A stretch of 64,000 nucleotides of DNA from Bacteroidota bacterium (GTDB lineage Bacteria; Bacteroidota; Bacteroidia; Bacteroidales; Bacteroidaceae), in the NCBI GenBank assembly GCA_023425865.1, contig JAFABV010000002.1:103659-167658 (forward strand), read 5' to 3'. The translations under genes and the position numbers were made by a program. The notes beneath the pieces were generated by a model. It did no database searches and was not told the origin of the DNA. It saw only the letters and a list, made by a program, of their open reading frames with translations. Positions 44,701 to 52,394 of this stretch are shown here, piece by piece (within the stretch, counting starts at the first letter, position 1; every line of letters starts with the position of its first letter).

Positions 44701-45109
44701 GCCGGCACAAGACAACCATTTGTCGTTGGTAGAGAAAGCGGTCAAAGGTATCAAAAACGAAAATACCAATGTGGGCGGTATTCTTGGCAGTCGTTTTAGT
44801 ACCAAGCGCAAGGTTTATGAATTACTCAACCATTATTACGAACAGCCTCTGAACATTTTCTATACACAGGAAAAGAAGGAATTGCTGAAGTTTGCCATCG
44901 ACCAGATATACAACTATCCGCTGTTGGAAAATTCCAAGTTTATCCTCGGTCGCATGATGCGTACAGGCAGTACGCACGATGATATTGTGGATACAGTGAT
45001 AGAAATGTTTGAGAATGCTAACCTTTGCAGAATAGATGAAGACAAGATGAAACATAAAGACCCTGTCATTATTTGTTCTATGGGACTAAAAGCTTCAGAA
45101 GATGAATGA
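41720..45109 (+). CDS. phospholipase D-like / SNF2-type helicase fusion of a restriction system
   Basis: A protein of 1129 residues. Residues about 1-200 form a PLD-like nuclease domain with HAKLYLA near 146 and GSSNLTYSGL near 167, the HxK(x)n G-S-x-N signature of a single PLD half. Residues about 270-520 are the first helicase lobe with MIGDVVGLGKTITA near 289, DESHNLRN near 361 and LLTATPYN; the second lobe near 750-850 has VFTQYSDTANY, ATDVLSEGQNLQ and LIQRAGRVDRIDQ. It is the SNF2/Swi2-like translocase type seen in phage-defence systems. The adjacent Eco57I-like methylase suggests translocation-coupled cleavage of unmodified DNA. All motifs are intact. Confidence 0.88.
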   Translation: MARIYDNIETKFADGLQGIVTNVGVKRVDFCVGYFNLRGWGLVVDQVDTLEGDFVYEGDHRFFRKCRLLIGMHQPTEELIRQLYTEQPLPDANFVSQCKMEVARNFRRQLQLGLPTKQDEFTLRRLSEQMKDEKVCVKLYLREPLHAKLYLAHRPDDNFNKIQAIMGSSNLTYSGLTKQGELNAEFGDSDSAEKLARWFDDRWEDKFCLDITKELIEIIDNSWAGEREILPYYIYLKTAYHLSEEARSGVKEFTIPAEFRNDLFEFQQTAVKIAARHLNNDKRGGAMIGDVVGLGKTITACAIAKMYENTFGSNTLIVCPANLQDMWAKYRKQYDLKADIMSMAKPIDVDNARYYKLIIIDESHNLRNNQGQRYRNIRDLIQKQDCKVLLLTATPYNKQYKDLSSQLRLFIDDDTDLGIRPEAYIRELGGERKFAEKHEDFVRSIKAFERSDCQEDWQELMKLFLIRRTRTFIKDNYAKTDPKNGRKYLEFKDGHKSYFPDRVPKAVKFKTIAGDQYSRLYSEQMIGLMESLKLPRYGLIHYLDEKKAEAASKYERDLIANLSRAGVRMMGFCKSTFFKRIDSSGFSFLITLFRHILRNAVFIYAIDNKLKLPISDENTFPEDFIDDADINDIFSNDDENEAYASGDNLIKIPNDMRVYMDKAKEYYNGLIGKTNVQWIDSKYFKRTLKQQLKNDCEQLIAMIDLCDAWNPQVDQKLNELEDLLNGTHQKDKVVVFTQYSDTANYVFHQLKKRGFAHIEKVTGGTKNPTDVVDRFSPISNKADVSTENELRVLIATDVLSEGQNLQDAHVIVNYDLPWAIIRLIQRAGRVDRIDQSSEQIYCYSFFPADKVEEIINLRTRLNARINENAGIVGSDEVFFEGNEQNLRDMYNEKSGSLDEDEDDVDVDLGSQAFQIWKNATDANPDLKRIIPEIPNIAYSTKKANTALEDGVITYARTYNDFDVLTWYNAKGEIVSQSQKRILQAMACSINEPCLPAQDNHLSLVEKAVKGIKNENTNVGGILGSRFSTKRKVYELLNHYYEQPLNIFYTQEKKELLKFAIDQIYNYPLLENSKFILGRMMRTGSTHDDIVDTVIEMFENANLCRIDEDKMKHKDPVIICSMGLKASEDE

Positions 45110-45182
45110 GATAGAGCTAATCCAAAGTAAGATATTTGAAGTTCGTGGTCGCCGTGTGAGATACAATAAAAGAAATAACTAA
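45102..45182 (+). pseudogene. ORF6N-domain stub
   Basis: A frame of 26 codons overlaps the helicase stop. It begins MNEIELIQSKIFEVRGRRV, the characteristic start of ORF6N-domain proteins, then ends after YNKRNN. Full proteins of this type have 150-250 residues. It looks like the first codons left by deletion, lying between helicase and methylase. Confidence 0.65.
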
Positions 45183-45184
45183 GT

Positions 45185-48100
45185 ATGAGAAGAAATATAT
45201 TCAACCAGTATATATCAGCATCCGATTTTAAGGGACTGTTCGTCAGCGAAATGTTTTGGAACAATCCTTCAGGGGCTACACAATTACCTGTGGTGACCGT
45301 TGATGAGACAACCTTTCAGATTGAGGAGATTGCCGAGCGCAACGGCTTCCAGATTCTGCAATGCCAAGTAGAGGAAATTCCCTCGTCGGCAGTCTGTAAG
45401 AAGATTGACCAGAAAATAAGGAGAAATGCAGAAAACTATATCTGTATATTCACGCTTGCAGGCACGATGCACCATCTTTGGGTGGCACCGGTGAAGAAGG
45501 TGGAGAAGCGCGATATCGTGTTGGTGGAATACGATACACTCGAGAAAGCCGGTTTTCTGTTTGAGAAGATAGAAGGCCTGTCTTTTTCGATTGAAGATCA
45601 TCCAACGATTATTGATATTATAGAAAAGGTACAGTCGGCTTTCCTTATCAACTCTGAGAAAATCACCAAGGATTTCTATGCAGGGTTCAAGAAAGAACAC
45701 AGCAACTTCGCTAAATTCATTACAGGCATTGACGATTACATGGATGATAAGCAGAACAAGAACAAGCAGTGGTACACTTCGGTAATGCTCAACCGCCTGA
45801 TGTTCTGCTATTTCATTCAGAAGAAAGGTTTTCTCGACGGCGACGGCGACTATCTGCGCCACAAACTGGAATGGACACGCGAGCAGGAGGGCGAAGACCG
45901 TTTCTTCAACAAGTTCTATAAGGGCTTTCTGGTAAACCTGTTCCACGACGGTCTCAACACGCCCGGGCACGACCATGAGTTTGAGTCGATTTATGGCCGC
46001 ATACCTTACCTCAACGGGGGCATGTTCGATGTGCACCAGATAGAACGAGAGTATGCCGAACTCGACATTGCCGACGAGGCTTTCATCAGCCTCTTCGATT
46101 TCTTTGATAAGTGGCATTGGCATCTCGACGACCGCATGACGGCATCGGGGCGCGACATCAACCCCGATGTGCTGGGCTACATCTTTGAGCAGTACATCAA
46201 CGACCGGGCACAGATGGGAGCCTACTATACGAAGGAAGACATTACCGAGTATATTGGCCGTAACACCATCGTGCCTTACCTGATGGACGCCGTGAAGCGG
46301 AAAGACGAAAAACTGTTTCGCCCCAATGGTGAGTTGTGGACTTACCTGCGTGAGCATGGCGACCGCTATATCTACGATGCCATGAAGAAAGGTGCCGACC
46401 AGCCACTGCCCGACGACATTGCCGCAGGTATCGACACCACGAAGCCTCGTCTCCTGGAACGCCGTGCCCATTGGAACGAGCGCACACCCGAAGCCCTTGC
46501 ACTGCCTACCGAGATTTGGCGCGAGACCATCGAACGCCTCGAACGCTATCGCAGCATCAAAGCGAAGATAGAAAAAGGAGAAATCACCGCCATCAACGAT
46601 TTCATTACCTATAACCTTGACATTCGCCAGTTCGTAGCCGACTATCTTGCCCACACGCAGAACCATCTGTTTGTGGAATACTTCTACGATGCCTTGCAGC
46701 ATGTAACCATCCTCGACCCTACCTGTGGATCGGGCGCATTCCTCTTTGCCGCACTCAACATTCTCGAGCCTCTCTATGAGGTTTGCATCAACCGCATGCA
46801 GGAGTTCAACGAGAAGAATCCGCACCTGTTCACTCGGCAGCTGCAGGAGATAGCGCATAAGTACCGCTCCAACATTCAGTACTTCATCTATAAGAGCATT
46901 ATCCTCCGCAATCTCTATGGTGTAGATATCATGGTGGAGGCAACAGAGATAGCCAAGCTGCGCCTGTTCCTGAAAATGGTGGCAGTGGTAGAGGTAGATA
47001 AGCGTGACCCGAACTTAGGACTCGACCCACTGCCCGATATCGACTTCAACATCCGCTGTGGCAACACCCTCGTGGGCTATGCCACGCAAAAGGAATTAGA
47101 ACGCGACTTGGTGCAGGGCGATCTTTGGGCTATCACGGAGTTTAAAGCAAAGATTAGCGACGAGATGGATAAGGTGGCACGCACCTACGACATCTTCAAG
47201 GATGTGCAGCTCCGTCAGGCAGAAGACATGGCTTCCTTCAAGCGTGCCAAGCATGAACTGCGTGAACGTCTTGCTGAGCTCAACGACCTGCTCAATCACC
47301 ACATGTTTGTGGGTACTGCCAACGATTATGATGCGTGGTACGAGTCGCACCAGCCATTCCATTGGCTTGCCGAGTTCTATGAAATTATCAATGGGCATGG
47401 CGGGTTTGATGTGATTATTGGGAATCCGCCGTATGTGGAGTACAACAAAAAAGACAAAAATACAGGAATTGCCATTTCTGATATATATGTTCTGAAGGAT
47501 TACGAAACATTAGGTTGTGGTGATTTATATGCATTTTGTATTGAACGCTCATTGCAATCTTTAAAAAACAGCTTAGGTAAAGTTGGAATGATTGTGCCTA
47601 TATCTATTGTTTCAACTGATGGATATTCGCCCTTGCGAAATGTTTTAGTATCACACTTAAAAGGATGTTTTTTCTCTAATTTTGGAGTTCGACCCTCTAA
47701 ACTTTTTGATGGAGCCGATAAGCGTTTGACCGTATTTATCAGCAATAATGAAGCTTATTATAATACTAAGTATTATAGGTGGAATAGTCAAGAGAGAAAT
47801 GTGTTATTTAAAGTACTAGATTATGTGAAAGTATCCAAAGATGCACTGGGTATCAGCGGCTTTCTGAAGATTTCATCAGACATAGAGTCTCGTATTATTA
47901 ACAAATTATCAGATAAACAACGACTTGGATTGGCTCTGCGAAAATCATCAGATTACCCTATTAGGTATACGAGAAAATTACAATATTTTATTCAATTTTT
48001 TATTGACATACCTATAATATATGACGTACATAACAACATTATAGCACCTTCCGAACTGAAGAAGATATCTTTAAACAATGATAATGCTCGTAGAAGTGTT

Positions 48101-48475
48101 ATATCTTTTCTAAATAGTAGTCTTTTCTTTTGGTTCTATATAGCTTTTTCTGATTGCAGAAACGTTAATGCAAGGGAAATCTTGAATTTCCCCGTAGGAA
48201 TCAATTGTATTAATGAGGAATGTAGTAATGAGCTGTGCGACATATCTTATAAGATGTTGGACAATCTACGAGATAATTCTATATTCATTGATAGAAATGA
48301 TAAAAGGGCTGGTAAACTAAGAATTCAGTCTTTTCAACCAAGACTCTCCAAGCCCATCATCGATGAGATAGACAAAGTCCTTGCCCGTCACTATGGCTTC
48401 ACCGAAGAAGAGTTGGATTTCATCATCAACTACGACATCAAATATCGTATGGGCGACGAGCTAAACGAAGAATAA
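45185..48475 (+). CDS. Eco57I-like N6-adenine DNA methyltransferase / restriction protein
   Basis: A protein of 1096 residues. Residues 1-500 form a large helical N-terminal region with GAYYTKEDITEYIGR near 345; the methylase core has motif I DPTCGSGAFLF near 510 and catalytic motif IV GNPPYVEYN near 748. After it comes the target-recognition region (about 755-1050) and a conserved end PIIDEIDKVLARHYGF. The recognition region is clearly richer in A+T than the rest. I see no PD-(D/E)XK nuclease at the N-terminus, so cutting probably falls to the PLD-SNF2 partner. The start lies 3 bp after the ORF6N stub. Confidence 0.9.
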   Translation: MRRNIFNQYISASDFKGLFVSEMFWNNPSGATQLPVVTVDETTFQIEEIAERNGFQILQCQVEEIPSSAVCKKIDQKIRRNAENYICIFTLAGTMHHLWVAPVKKVEKRDIVLVEYDTLEKAGFLFEKIEGLSFSIEDHPTIIDIIEKVQSAFLINSEKITKDFYAGFKKEHSNFAKFITGIDDYMDDKQNKNKQWYTSVMLNRLMFCYFIQKKGFLDGDGDYLRHKLEWTREQEGEDRFFNKFYKGFLVNLFHDGLNTPGHDHEFESIYGRIPYLNGGMFDVHQIEREYAELDIADEAFISLFDFFDKWHWHLDDRMTASGRDINPDVLGYIFEQYINDRAQMGAYYTKEDITEYIGRNTIVPYLMDAVKRKDEKLFRPNGELWTYLREHGDRYIYDAMKKGADQPLPDDIAAGIDTTKPRLLERRAHWNERTPEALALPTEIWRETIERLERYRSIKAKIEKGEITAINDFITYNLDIRQFVADYLAHTQNHLFVEYFYDALQHVTILDPTCGSGAFLFAALNILEPLYEVCINRMQEFNEKNPHLFTRQLQEIAHKYRSNIQYFIYKSIILRNLYGVDIMVEATEIAKLRLFLKMVAVVEVDKRDPNLGLDPLPDIDFNIRCGNTLVGYATQKELERDLVQGDLWAITEFKAKISDEMDKVARTYDIFKDVQLRQAEDMASFKRAKHELRERLAELNDLLNHHMFVGTANDYDAWYESHQPFHWLAEFYEIINGHGGFDVIIGNPPYVEYNKKDKNTGIAISDIYVLKDYETLGCGDLYAFCIERSLQSLKNSLGKVGMIVPISIVSTDGYSPLRNVLVSHLKGCFFSNFGVRPSKLFDGADKRLTVFISNNEAYYNTKYYRWNSQERNVLFKVLDYVKVSKDALGISGFLKISSDIESRIINKLSDKQRLGLALRKSSDYPIRYTRKLQYFIQFFIDIPIIYDVHNNIIAPSELKKISLNNDNARRSVISFLNSSLFFWFYIAFSDCRNVNAREILNFPVGINCINEECSNELCDISYKMLDNLRDNSIFIDRNDKRAGKLRIQSFQPRLSKPIIDEIDKVLARHYGFTEEELDFIINYDIKYRMGDELNEE
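47430..48335 (+). other. AT-rich recognition segment inside the methyltransferase gene
   Basis: From just behind the NPPY codons to shortly before the last 40 codons, the sequence shifts from about even composition to strongly A+T-rich, with many TTT, AAA and ATA codons, and then shifts back. This is the expected picture for a recognition domain replaced by recombination. Confidence 0.7.
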
Positions 48476-48490
48476 CTAATACAGAGGATT

Positions 48491-48768
48491 ATGAATCAGA
48501 AATATGTAGCTCCAGAACGTGATAAGGAGGCATTTACATGTCCGCATTGCCATACGCTATCTTTAATGAAATTTAGTAGGCATTCTTTCGGTGAAGATAA
48601 TCACGTTGTATTTCATTTGATGTTGATGATAAAGGAACTGCAACCATGCTTATGCGCTTTCTGAATATCATTACCGAGCGCATGATTACTGAACCAAAAG
48701 AGATAGAGTCCTAATACGAAGGACTCCCCGAATCTGTGAAAGAAAACATAACTAAAAGGGATAAGTAA
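48491..48768 (+). pseudogene. broken DUF4145-like gene
   Basis: The first frame begins MNQKYVAPERDKEAFTCPHC, the zinc-ribbon start of DUF4145-type proteins, and stops after 56 codons. The other frame carries the end: DVDDKGTATMLMRFLNII and EPKEIES, then a stop codon, then YEGLPESVKENITKRDK. The middle of about 120 residues is missing. So there is an internal deletion, a frameshift and a nonsense change. DUF4145 proteins often accompany restriction genes. Confidence 0.7.
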
Positions 48769-49265
48769 ATGAGCAAGATAACAATAGAACAATTGAAAAC
48801 TCTGAAAGAGTCCGAAGACAAAGTTGAATTTAAGCGGGCTGCTCAAGGCAATTTCGCTTATGATGGTGGCTCTAAACCCAATCCTAAGGATAGAAGAAAG
48901 TGTATCTTAGGTTATGTTACCGCTCTTTGTAATGAAGGTGGTGGATATTTAGTGCTTGGAATGGAAGATGCCTTTCCACATCAGGTGGTGGGCACAAGAC
49001 AGAATGAAGAGGCTATTGGAGAATTGGAAAGCAATATTTATAGAGATACATTAATCCGCCCTAGTATTTATGAACTCTATGAAGATGAAATTACGAAAGA
49101 AGGACTATTATTGACAAACTAGTTGATTCTCAACTCATCATCAAAGAAGGTGAAGGAGCATCCACCATATATAAAATAGCAGAAAAATACATTAAAAACT
49201 CTGCTTTAGTAGCACGTGCTTTTGATTTGGGAATAGAAGAAATGAAAAAACGCGGTGAGATATAA
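48769..49265 (+). pseudogene. truncated AlbA_2 (Schlafen-like) ATP-binding gene with foreign tail
   Basis: The frame from the ATG (117 residues) shows the AlbA_2 pattern: SEDKVEFKRAAQGNF, YVTALCNEGGGYLVLGMED, HQVVGT. It ends at TAG 49120-49122. A +1 frame continues with DSQLIIKEGEGASTIYKIA and ends MKKRGEI; this second part does not look like the usual ATPase and winged-helix parts, so it may come from another gene. Complete proteins have 400-550 residues. The AlbA_2 gene at 60991 is a complete example in this window. Confidence 0.6.
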
Positions 49266-49447
49266 TAAGTAAAATGTCTAATAGCCGTCCAATATTCTGC
49301 ATTAATTCGTTGTTTTTGAAACTATTATTTTAGAGAACCTGTTGGTAATGAGTGATTTGAAAATGTCCAAAATGGTATCAAGAGTGAAAAAAAACTATTT
49401 GACGAAAGTAGCGTATTCAATTGGCGTAATGATAATTTATTAATAAT
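49266..49447. other. AT-rich relic sequence
   Basis: No start-bearing gene. One frame gives KSEKKLFDESSVFNWRNDN immediately before the RhuM start, which may be the end of a lost gene. Confidence 0.35.
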
Positions 49448-50485
49448 ATGATGCAAGCAAGCAGTAACGACAATATGCTCATCTACCAGTCGGCAGATGG
49501 CAAGATAAAGATAGACACAAGGTTTGAGAACGAGACGGTGTGGCTCTCATTAGACCAGATGGCGACACTCTTCGGGCGTGATAAATCTACGGTGTCGCGG
49601 CATATCAAGAATGTGTTTGAGGAGGGGGAACTGCAGGCTCCTTCAGTTGTTGCAAATTATGCAACAACTGCTACGGATGGTAAAACCTATCAGGTAGATT
49701 ACTACAACCTCGATGTCATCATCTCTGTGGGCTACCGGGTAAAGTCGCAGCAGGGCACGCAGTTCCGCATTTGGGCTACACAGCGGCTCAGAGACTATAT
49801 CATCAAGGGCTTTGCACTGAACGATGACCGATTTAAGACGGGTTCGTCCTACAACTATTTCAAGGAACTCTTAGACCGTATTCGTGAGATACGCTTGTCT
49901 GAGAAAGTGTTTTATCAGCAGATAAAGGACATTTATAAAACAAGCATCGACTATAATCCGTCTGCCGATATGACATTGGCTTTCTTCCAGGAAGTACAGA
50001 ATAAGCTGCTTTGGGCTGTAAGCGGAAAGACGGCTGCCGAACTTGTTTATTATCGTGCCAATGCCTCGCTGCCCATGATGGGACTCACTTCTACGGAAAA
50101 AGAAGGGAAAGTTACCAAAGACGATGTTGTGGTAGGCAAGAACTACCTGGATGAAAAGGAAATCGGTCAGCTAAAACTTATCGTTGAACAGTTTCTTGCA
50201 TACGCCGAGGCGCAGGCTTTGGCGGAGAAGCCGATGTATATGCGTGATTGGGTGCAGAAACTGCGCCTTGTACTCACCATGAACGAGAAGAATATCCTTG
50301 AGCATGCCGGCACAATCTCTCACAAACTGGCAGTAGCTAAAGCTACGAAGGAATATATTGCCTACAAAGAGCAGCAACGGCAAATAGAGCATCTTGACAG
50401 TATCAAGCAACTCGACCAAGACCTGAAGCGTATCGCACCGCGAAAGAACCATAAGAAGAAGGACAACGAGGAGAATAACCCATGA
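49448..50485 (+). CDS. RhuM family protein
   Basis: A protein of 345 residues. The RhuM domain reads TVWLSLDQMATLFGRDKSTV (a helix-turn-helix), SRHIKNVFEEGELQ, YYNLDVIISVGYRVKSQQG and FRIWATQRLRDYIIKGF. The C-terminal half is helical with a Fic/DOC-neighbour type region (ELVYYRANASLPMMGL) and a lysine-rich end. RhuM was named in a Salmonella pathogenicity island, but homologues are common in restriction and defence islands of gut bacteria. Biochemical role is unknown. The stop overlaps the next start by ATGA. Confidence 0.9.
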   Translation: MMQASSNDNMLIYQSADGKIKIDTRFENETVWLSLDQMATLFGRDKSTVSRHIKNVFEEGELQAPSVVANYATTATDGKTYQVDYYNLDVIISVGYRVKSQQGTQFRIWATQRLRDYIIKGFALNDDRFKTGSSYNYFKELLDRIREIRLSEKVFYQQIKDIYKTSIDYNPSADMTLAFFQEVQNKLLWAVSGKTAAELVYYRANASLPMMGLTSTEKEGKVTKDDVVVGKNYLDEKEIGQLKLIVEQFLAYAEAQALAEKPMYMRDWVQKLRLVLTMNEKNILEHAGTISHKLAVAKATKEYIAYKEQQRQIEHLDSIKQLDQDLKRIAPRKNHKKKDNEENNP

Positions 50486-50946
50486 TGGTCCGCACGCAAT
50501 ATCTTGGCAATGAGGAACTGTTGAAACTGCAAAAGACAGCCTTCCTTGCATCGAGCACCATTTCTACGGAAACTGTACTGAAGGTGTACGACTGGGCAAC
50601 GGATATGCGCAGCCGGGGGGAGTGTGTCATTAGTGGGTTCAGTAGCAAACTCGAACAAGATGTACTCCATTTTCTGCTGAAGGGCAGCCAGCCGATTATA
50701 CTTGTCCTTGCCCGACGGATGTATAAAGTTATCCCTCAGGAATTACAAGAAGCGTTAGCCCAAAACCGACTGTTGATTGTTTCGATAACCCATGCGACAC
50801 GCCAATCGAAGGACACGGCCATGGTAAGAAACAAGTGGCTTTGTGAAACGGCAGACAGGATATTGTTTGTCGGCGTAACCGAGCAAAGCAGTCTCTATGC
50901 ATTAAAAACAGCATATAGTAATGGACGAAAACTGATTATCTTATAG
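50482..50946 (+). CDS. SLOG/DprA-like Rossmann protein
   Basis: A protein of 154 residues, coupled to RhuM by a 4-base overlap. It looks like a minimal DprA/Smf-type SLOG domain: YDWATDMRSRGECVISGFSS, VLHFLLKGSQPIILVLAR, LLIVSITHATRQSK, and ETADRILFVG. It lacks the SAM and winged-helix parts of full DprA. SLOG domains bind nucleotides or single-stranded DNA and occur in several phage-defence modules. Here it would be the partner of RhuM. Function not known. Confidence 0.75.
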   Translation: MMVRTQYLGNEELLKLQKTAFLASSTISTETVLKVYDWATDMRSRGECVISGFSSKLEQDVLHFLLKGSQPIILVLARRMYKVIPQELQEALAQNRLLIVSITHATRQSKDTAMVRNKWLCETADRILFVGVTEQSSLYALKTAYSNGRKLIIL

Positions 50947-51090
50947 TGGACCGTTGACTCGATAAGTACATATTGTTCTTGGTTCTGAAAACCGCAAGCG
51001 TATGAAAAACCACCAATAGGTGTTCGGATGGTGTAAAAACATAATTCTACTAACAGGCGCATCATACAAACCAGCTACCGCCTCATGCGT

Positions 51091-51228
51091 CATGTTTTGC
51101 CACTTTTGCCATTTTGCCACTGGCAAAAGAAAAATCTAAATATTCTACATTCCCTTTATTTACTACTATTTCACTATTTTCAGCATCACTTTTGCCACTT
51201 GGCAAAATGGCAAAAGTGGCAAAACATG
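51091..51228. repeat. perfect 29-bp inverted repeat around 80 bp
   Basis: Arms 51091-51119 and 51200-51228 are exact reverse complements, made of repeated TTTGCCA/TTGCCAT blocks (CATGTTTTGCCACTTTTGCC and on). The enclosed 80 bp are AT-rich and non-coding. It may be a terminator, an end of a small mobile element, or a site for an unknown protein. Confidence 0.85.
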
Positions 51229-51523
51229 GGAAACTTGACAGGAAATGATATGTTTTCGACGGACTGCTCGGTAAGTGTGCCTGCGAGTGCTCAGTCACCA
51301 CATTCCCGGTAAGTGTGGATGTTGTTGTCGTTGTCGTGAACCGCATGTTTAGCAGGCGCAAACCATAGGGTTAGCCATGCTAAATGATACCGTTGTACGC
51401 GCCTTTGCCATGGTTTGGTCAGCATATAACGCTGTTTGCCCATTCTTTACCTCGTGCGCGGGCAGCCCTTGCGGGTACTAATGGTCATGGCATAAGGATT
51501 CCCCCCTGCTCAGGTTATCAACA

Positions 51524-51565
51524 AACGCCTCGGGCACGGGCTGTGGGCACGGTGCACGAGGCGTT
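51524..51565 (-). terminator. terminator candidate of the nan operon
   Basis: AACGCCTCG and CGAGGCGTT form a perfect 9-bp stem, with partial pairing further in (GGGCACG/GGTGCA). It lies 43 bp past the creatininase-family stop. U tract weak. Confidence 0.5.
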
Positions 51566-51607
51566 GATACAAGTCGTTGGGGGCGTGGTGAAGCCCTGTC
51601 GGCGGGG

Positions 51608-52384
51608 TTATTCGTACAGGTCTTCCGGACGCACGATTTGCGCAAACTGGTGGAGGAAGTGGGCGTAGGCCGTGGTCACAGCCTCGGCAAAGCGGGCCCC
51701 TTTCTCGGCAGTGGACAGGCGTGGGTCGCCAATGCCGGTATCGACGGGCGAGGCGAGGTTCCAGTGACGGGGCAGCCATACGCGACCCTCGCGCAGGGCG
51801 TCGACACAGAAGCCGTGGCCCTTGCCCTCACCGGCCTCGTCGACGTTGACGAGCTCGGGGTGGTAGTGCATCATCACCGAGGTCTCGATCTCGTCGGCAT
51901 GGTCACCGGGCTGGTCAAAGTATTCGTTGGCATTGGCCATGCGAAACCATTCGCCACAGGCCACCATAAAGTCGGGATAGGCTACCGAGAGATCGCGCAG
52001 CATGTTCTTGAAGTTGTTGCCGCCATGGCCGTTCACGATGACCAGTTTGCTGAAGCCCTGGGCGCGCAGCGAGGCCACGATGTCGGTCAGGATGCCATAC
52101 TGTGTGTGGTAGCTGGCGTGAATGCAAAAGGGCAGTTCGCGCTGGGCGGGGTTTTGTGAGCCGAAGGTCACCGGCGGCATCACCATGCAGTTGAGCCCAT
52201 ACTGCTCGTGGGCCTTGCGGGCCGCGTCGACAGCCACGTCCTGCGACAGGATGCAGTCGGTGAGATAAGGCAGATGCAGGTTGTGGGGCTCGGTGGCTCC
52301 CCAGGGCAATATTACCAAATCGTATTCTAATTGTCGCACGGTGCCATAGTTGGACACCGACAAATCGATGATTTTCTGATTCAT
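51608..52384 (-). CDS. creatininase-family amidohydrolase in the sialic-acid operon
   Basis: A protein of 258 residues. LPWGATEPHNLHLPYLTD near residue 26 holds the metal-binding Glu and His, VIVNGHGGNNFKNM near 117 is the family hallmark, and GDHADEIETSVMMHYH near 170 gives further ligands. The family includes creatinine amidohydrolase and enzymes of flavin precursor and sugar-lactam metabolism. Its place at the end of a nan operon suggests a step on a sialic-acid derivative, but this is inference only. The 10 bp before its ATG adjoin a large palindrome, which could control its translation. Confidence 0.85.
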   Translation of the reverse strand: MNQKIIDLSVSNYGTVRQLEYDLVILPWGATEPHNLHLPYLTDCILSQDVAVDAARKAHEQYGLNCMVMPPVTFGSQNPAQRELPFCIHASYHTQYGILTDIVASLRAQGFSKLVIVNGHGGNNFKNMLRDLSVAYPDFMVACGEWFRMANANEYFDQPGDHADEIETSVMMHYHPELVNVDEAGEGKGHGFCVDALREGRVWLPRHWNLASPVDTGIGDPRLSTAEKGARFAEAVTTAYAHFLHQFAQIVRPEDLYE

Positions 52385-52394
52385 GTTGTCTTAA

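Larger units (their letters stand above)
50947..51607. other. intergenic stretch after the defence island
   Basis: No gene is supported. It contains the long inverted repeat (51091-51228) and the nan operon terminator (51524-51565). Confidence 0.6.

Noticed and set aside
45284..46858. A 524-codon open frame on the minus strand
   Set aside because: It lies wholly within the methylase gene, and the opposite strand encodes clear family motifs with normal codon use; it is a mirror frame.
41720..48475. DISARM or BREX system
   Set aside because: A PLD domain, an SNF2 helicase and a methylase are present, but DrmA (DUF1998), DrmB, PglZ, BrxC and BrxL are all absent.
41488..51300. Prophage
   Set aside because: No structural, packaging or lysis genes, and no integrase.
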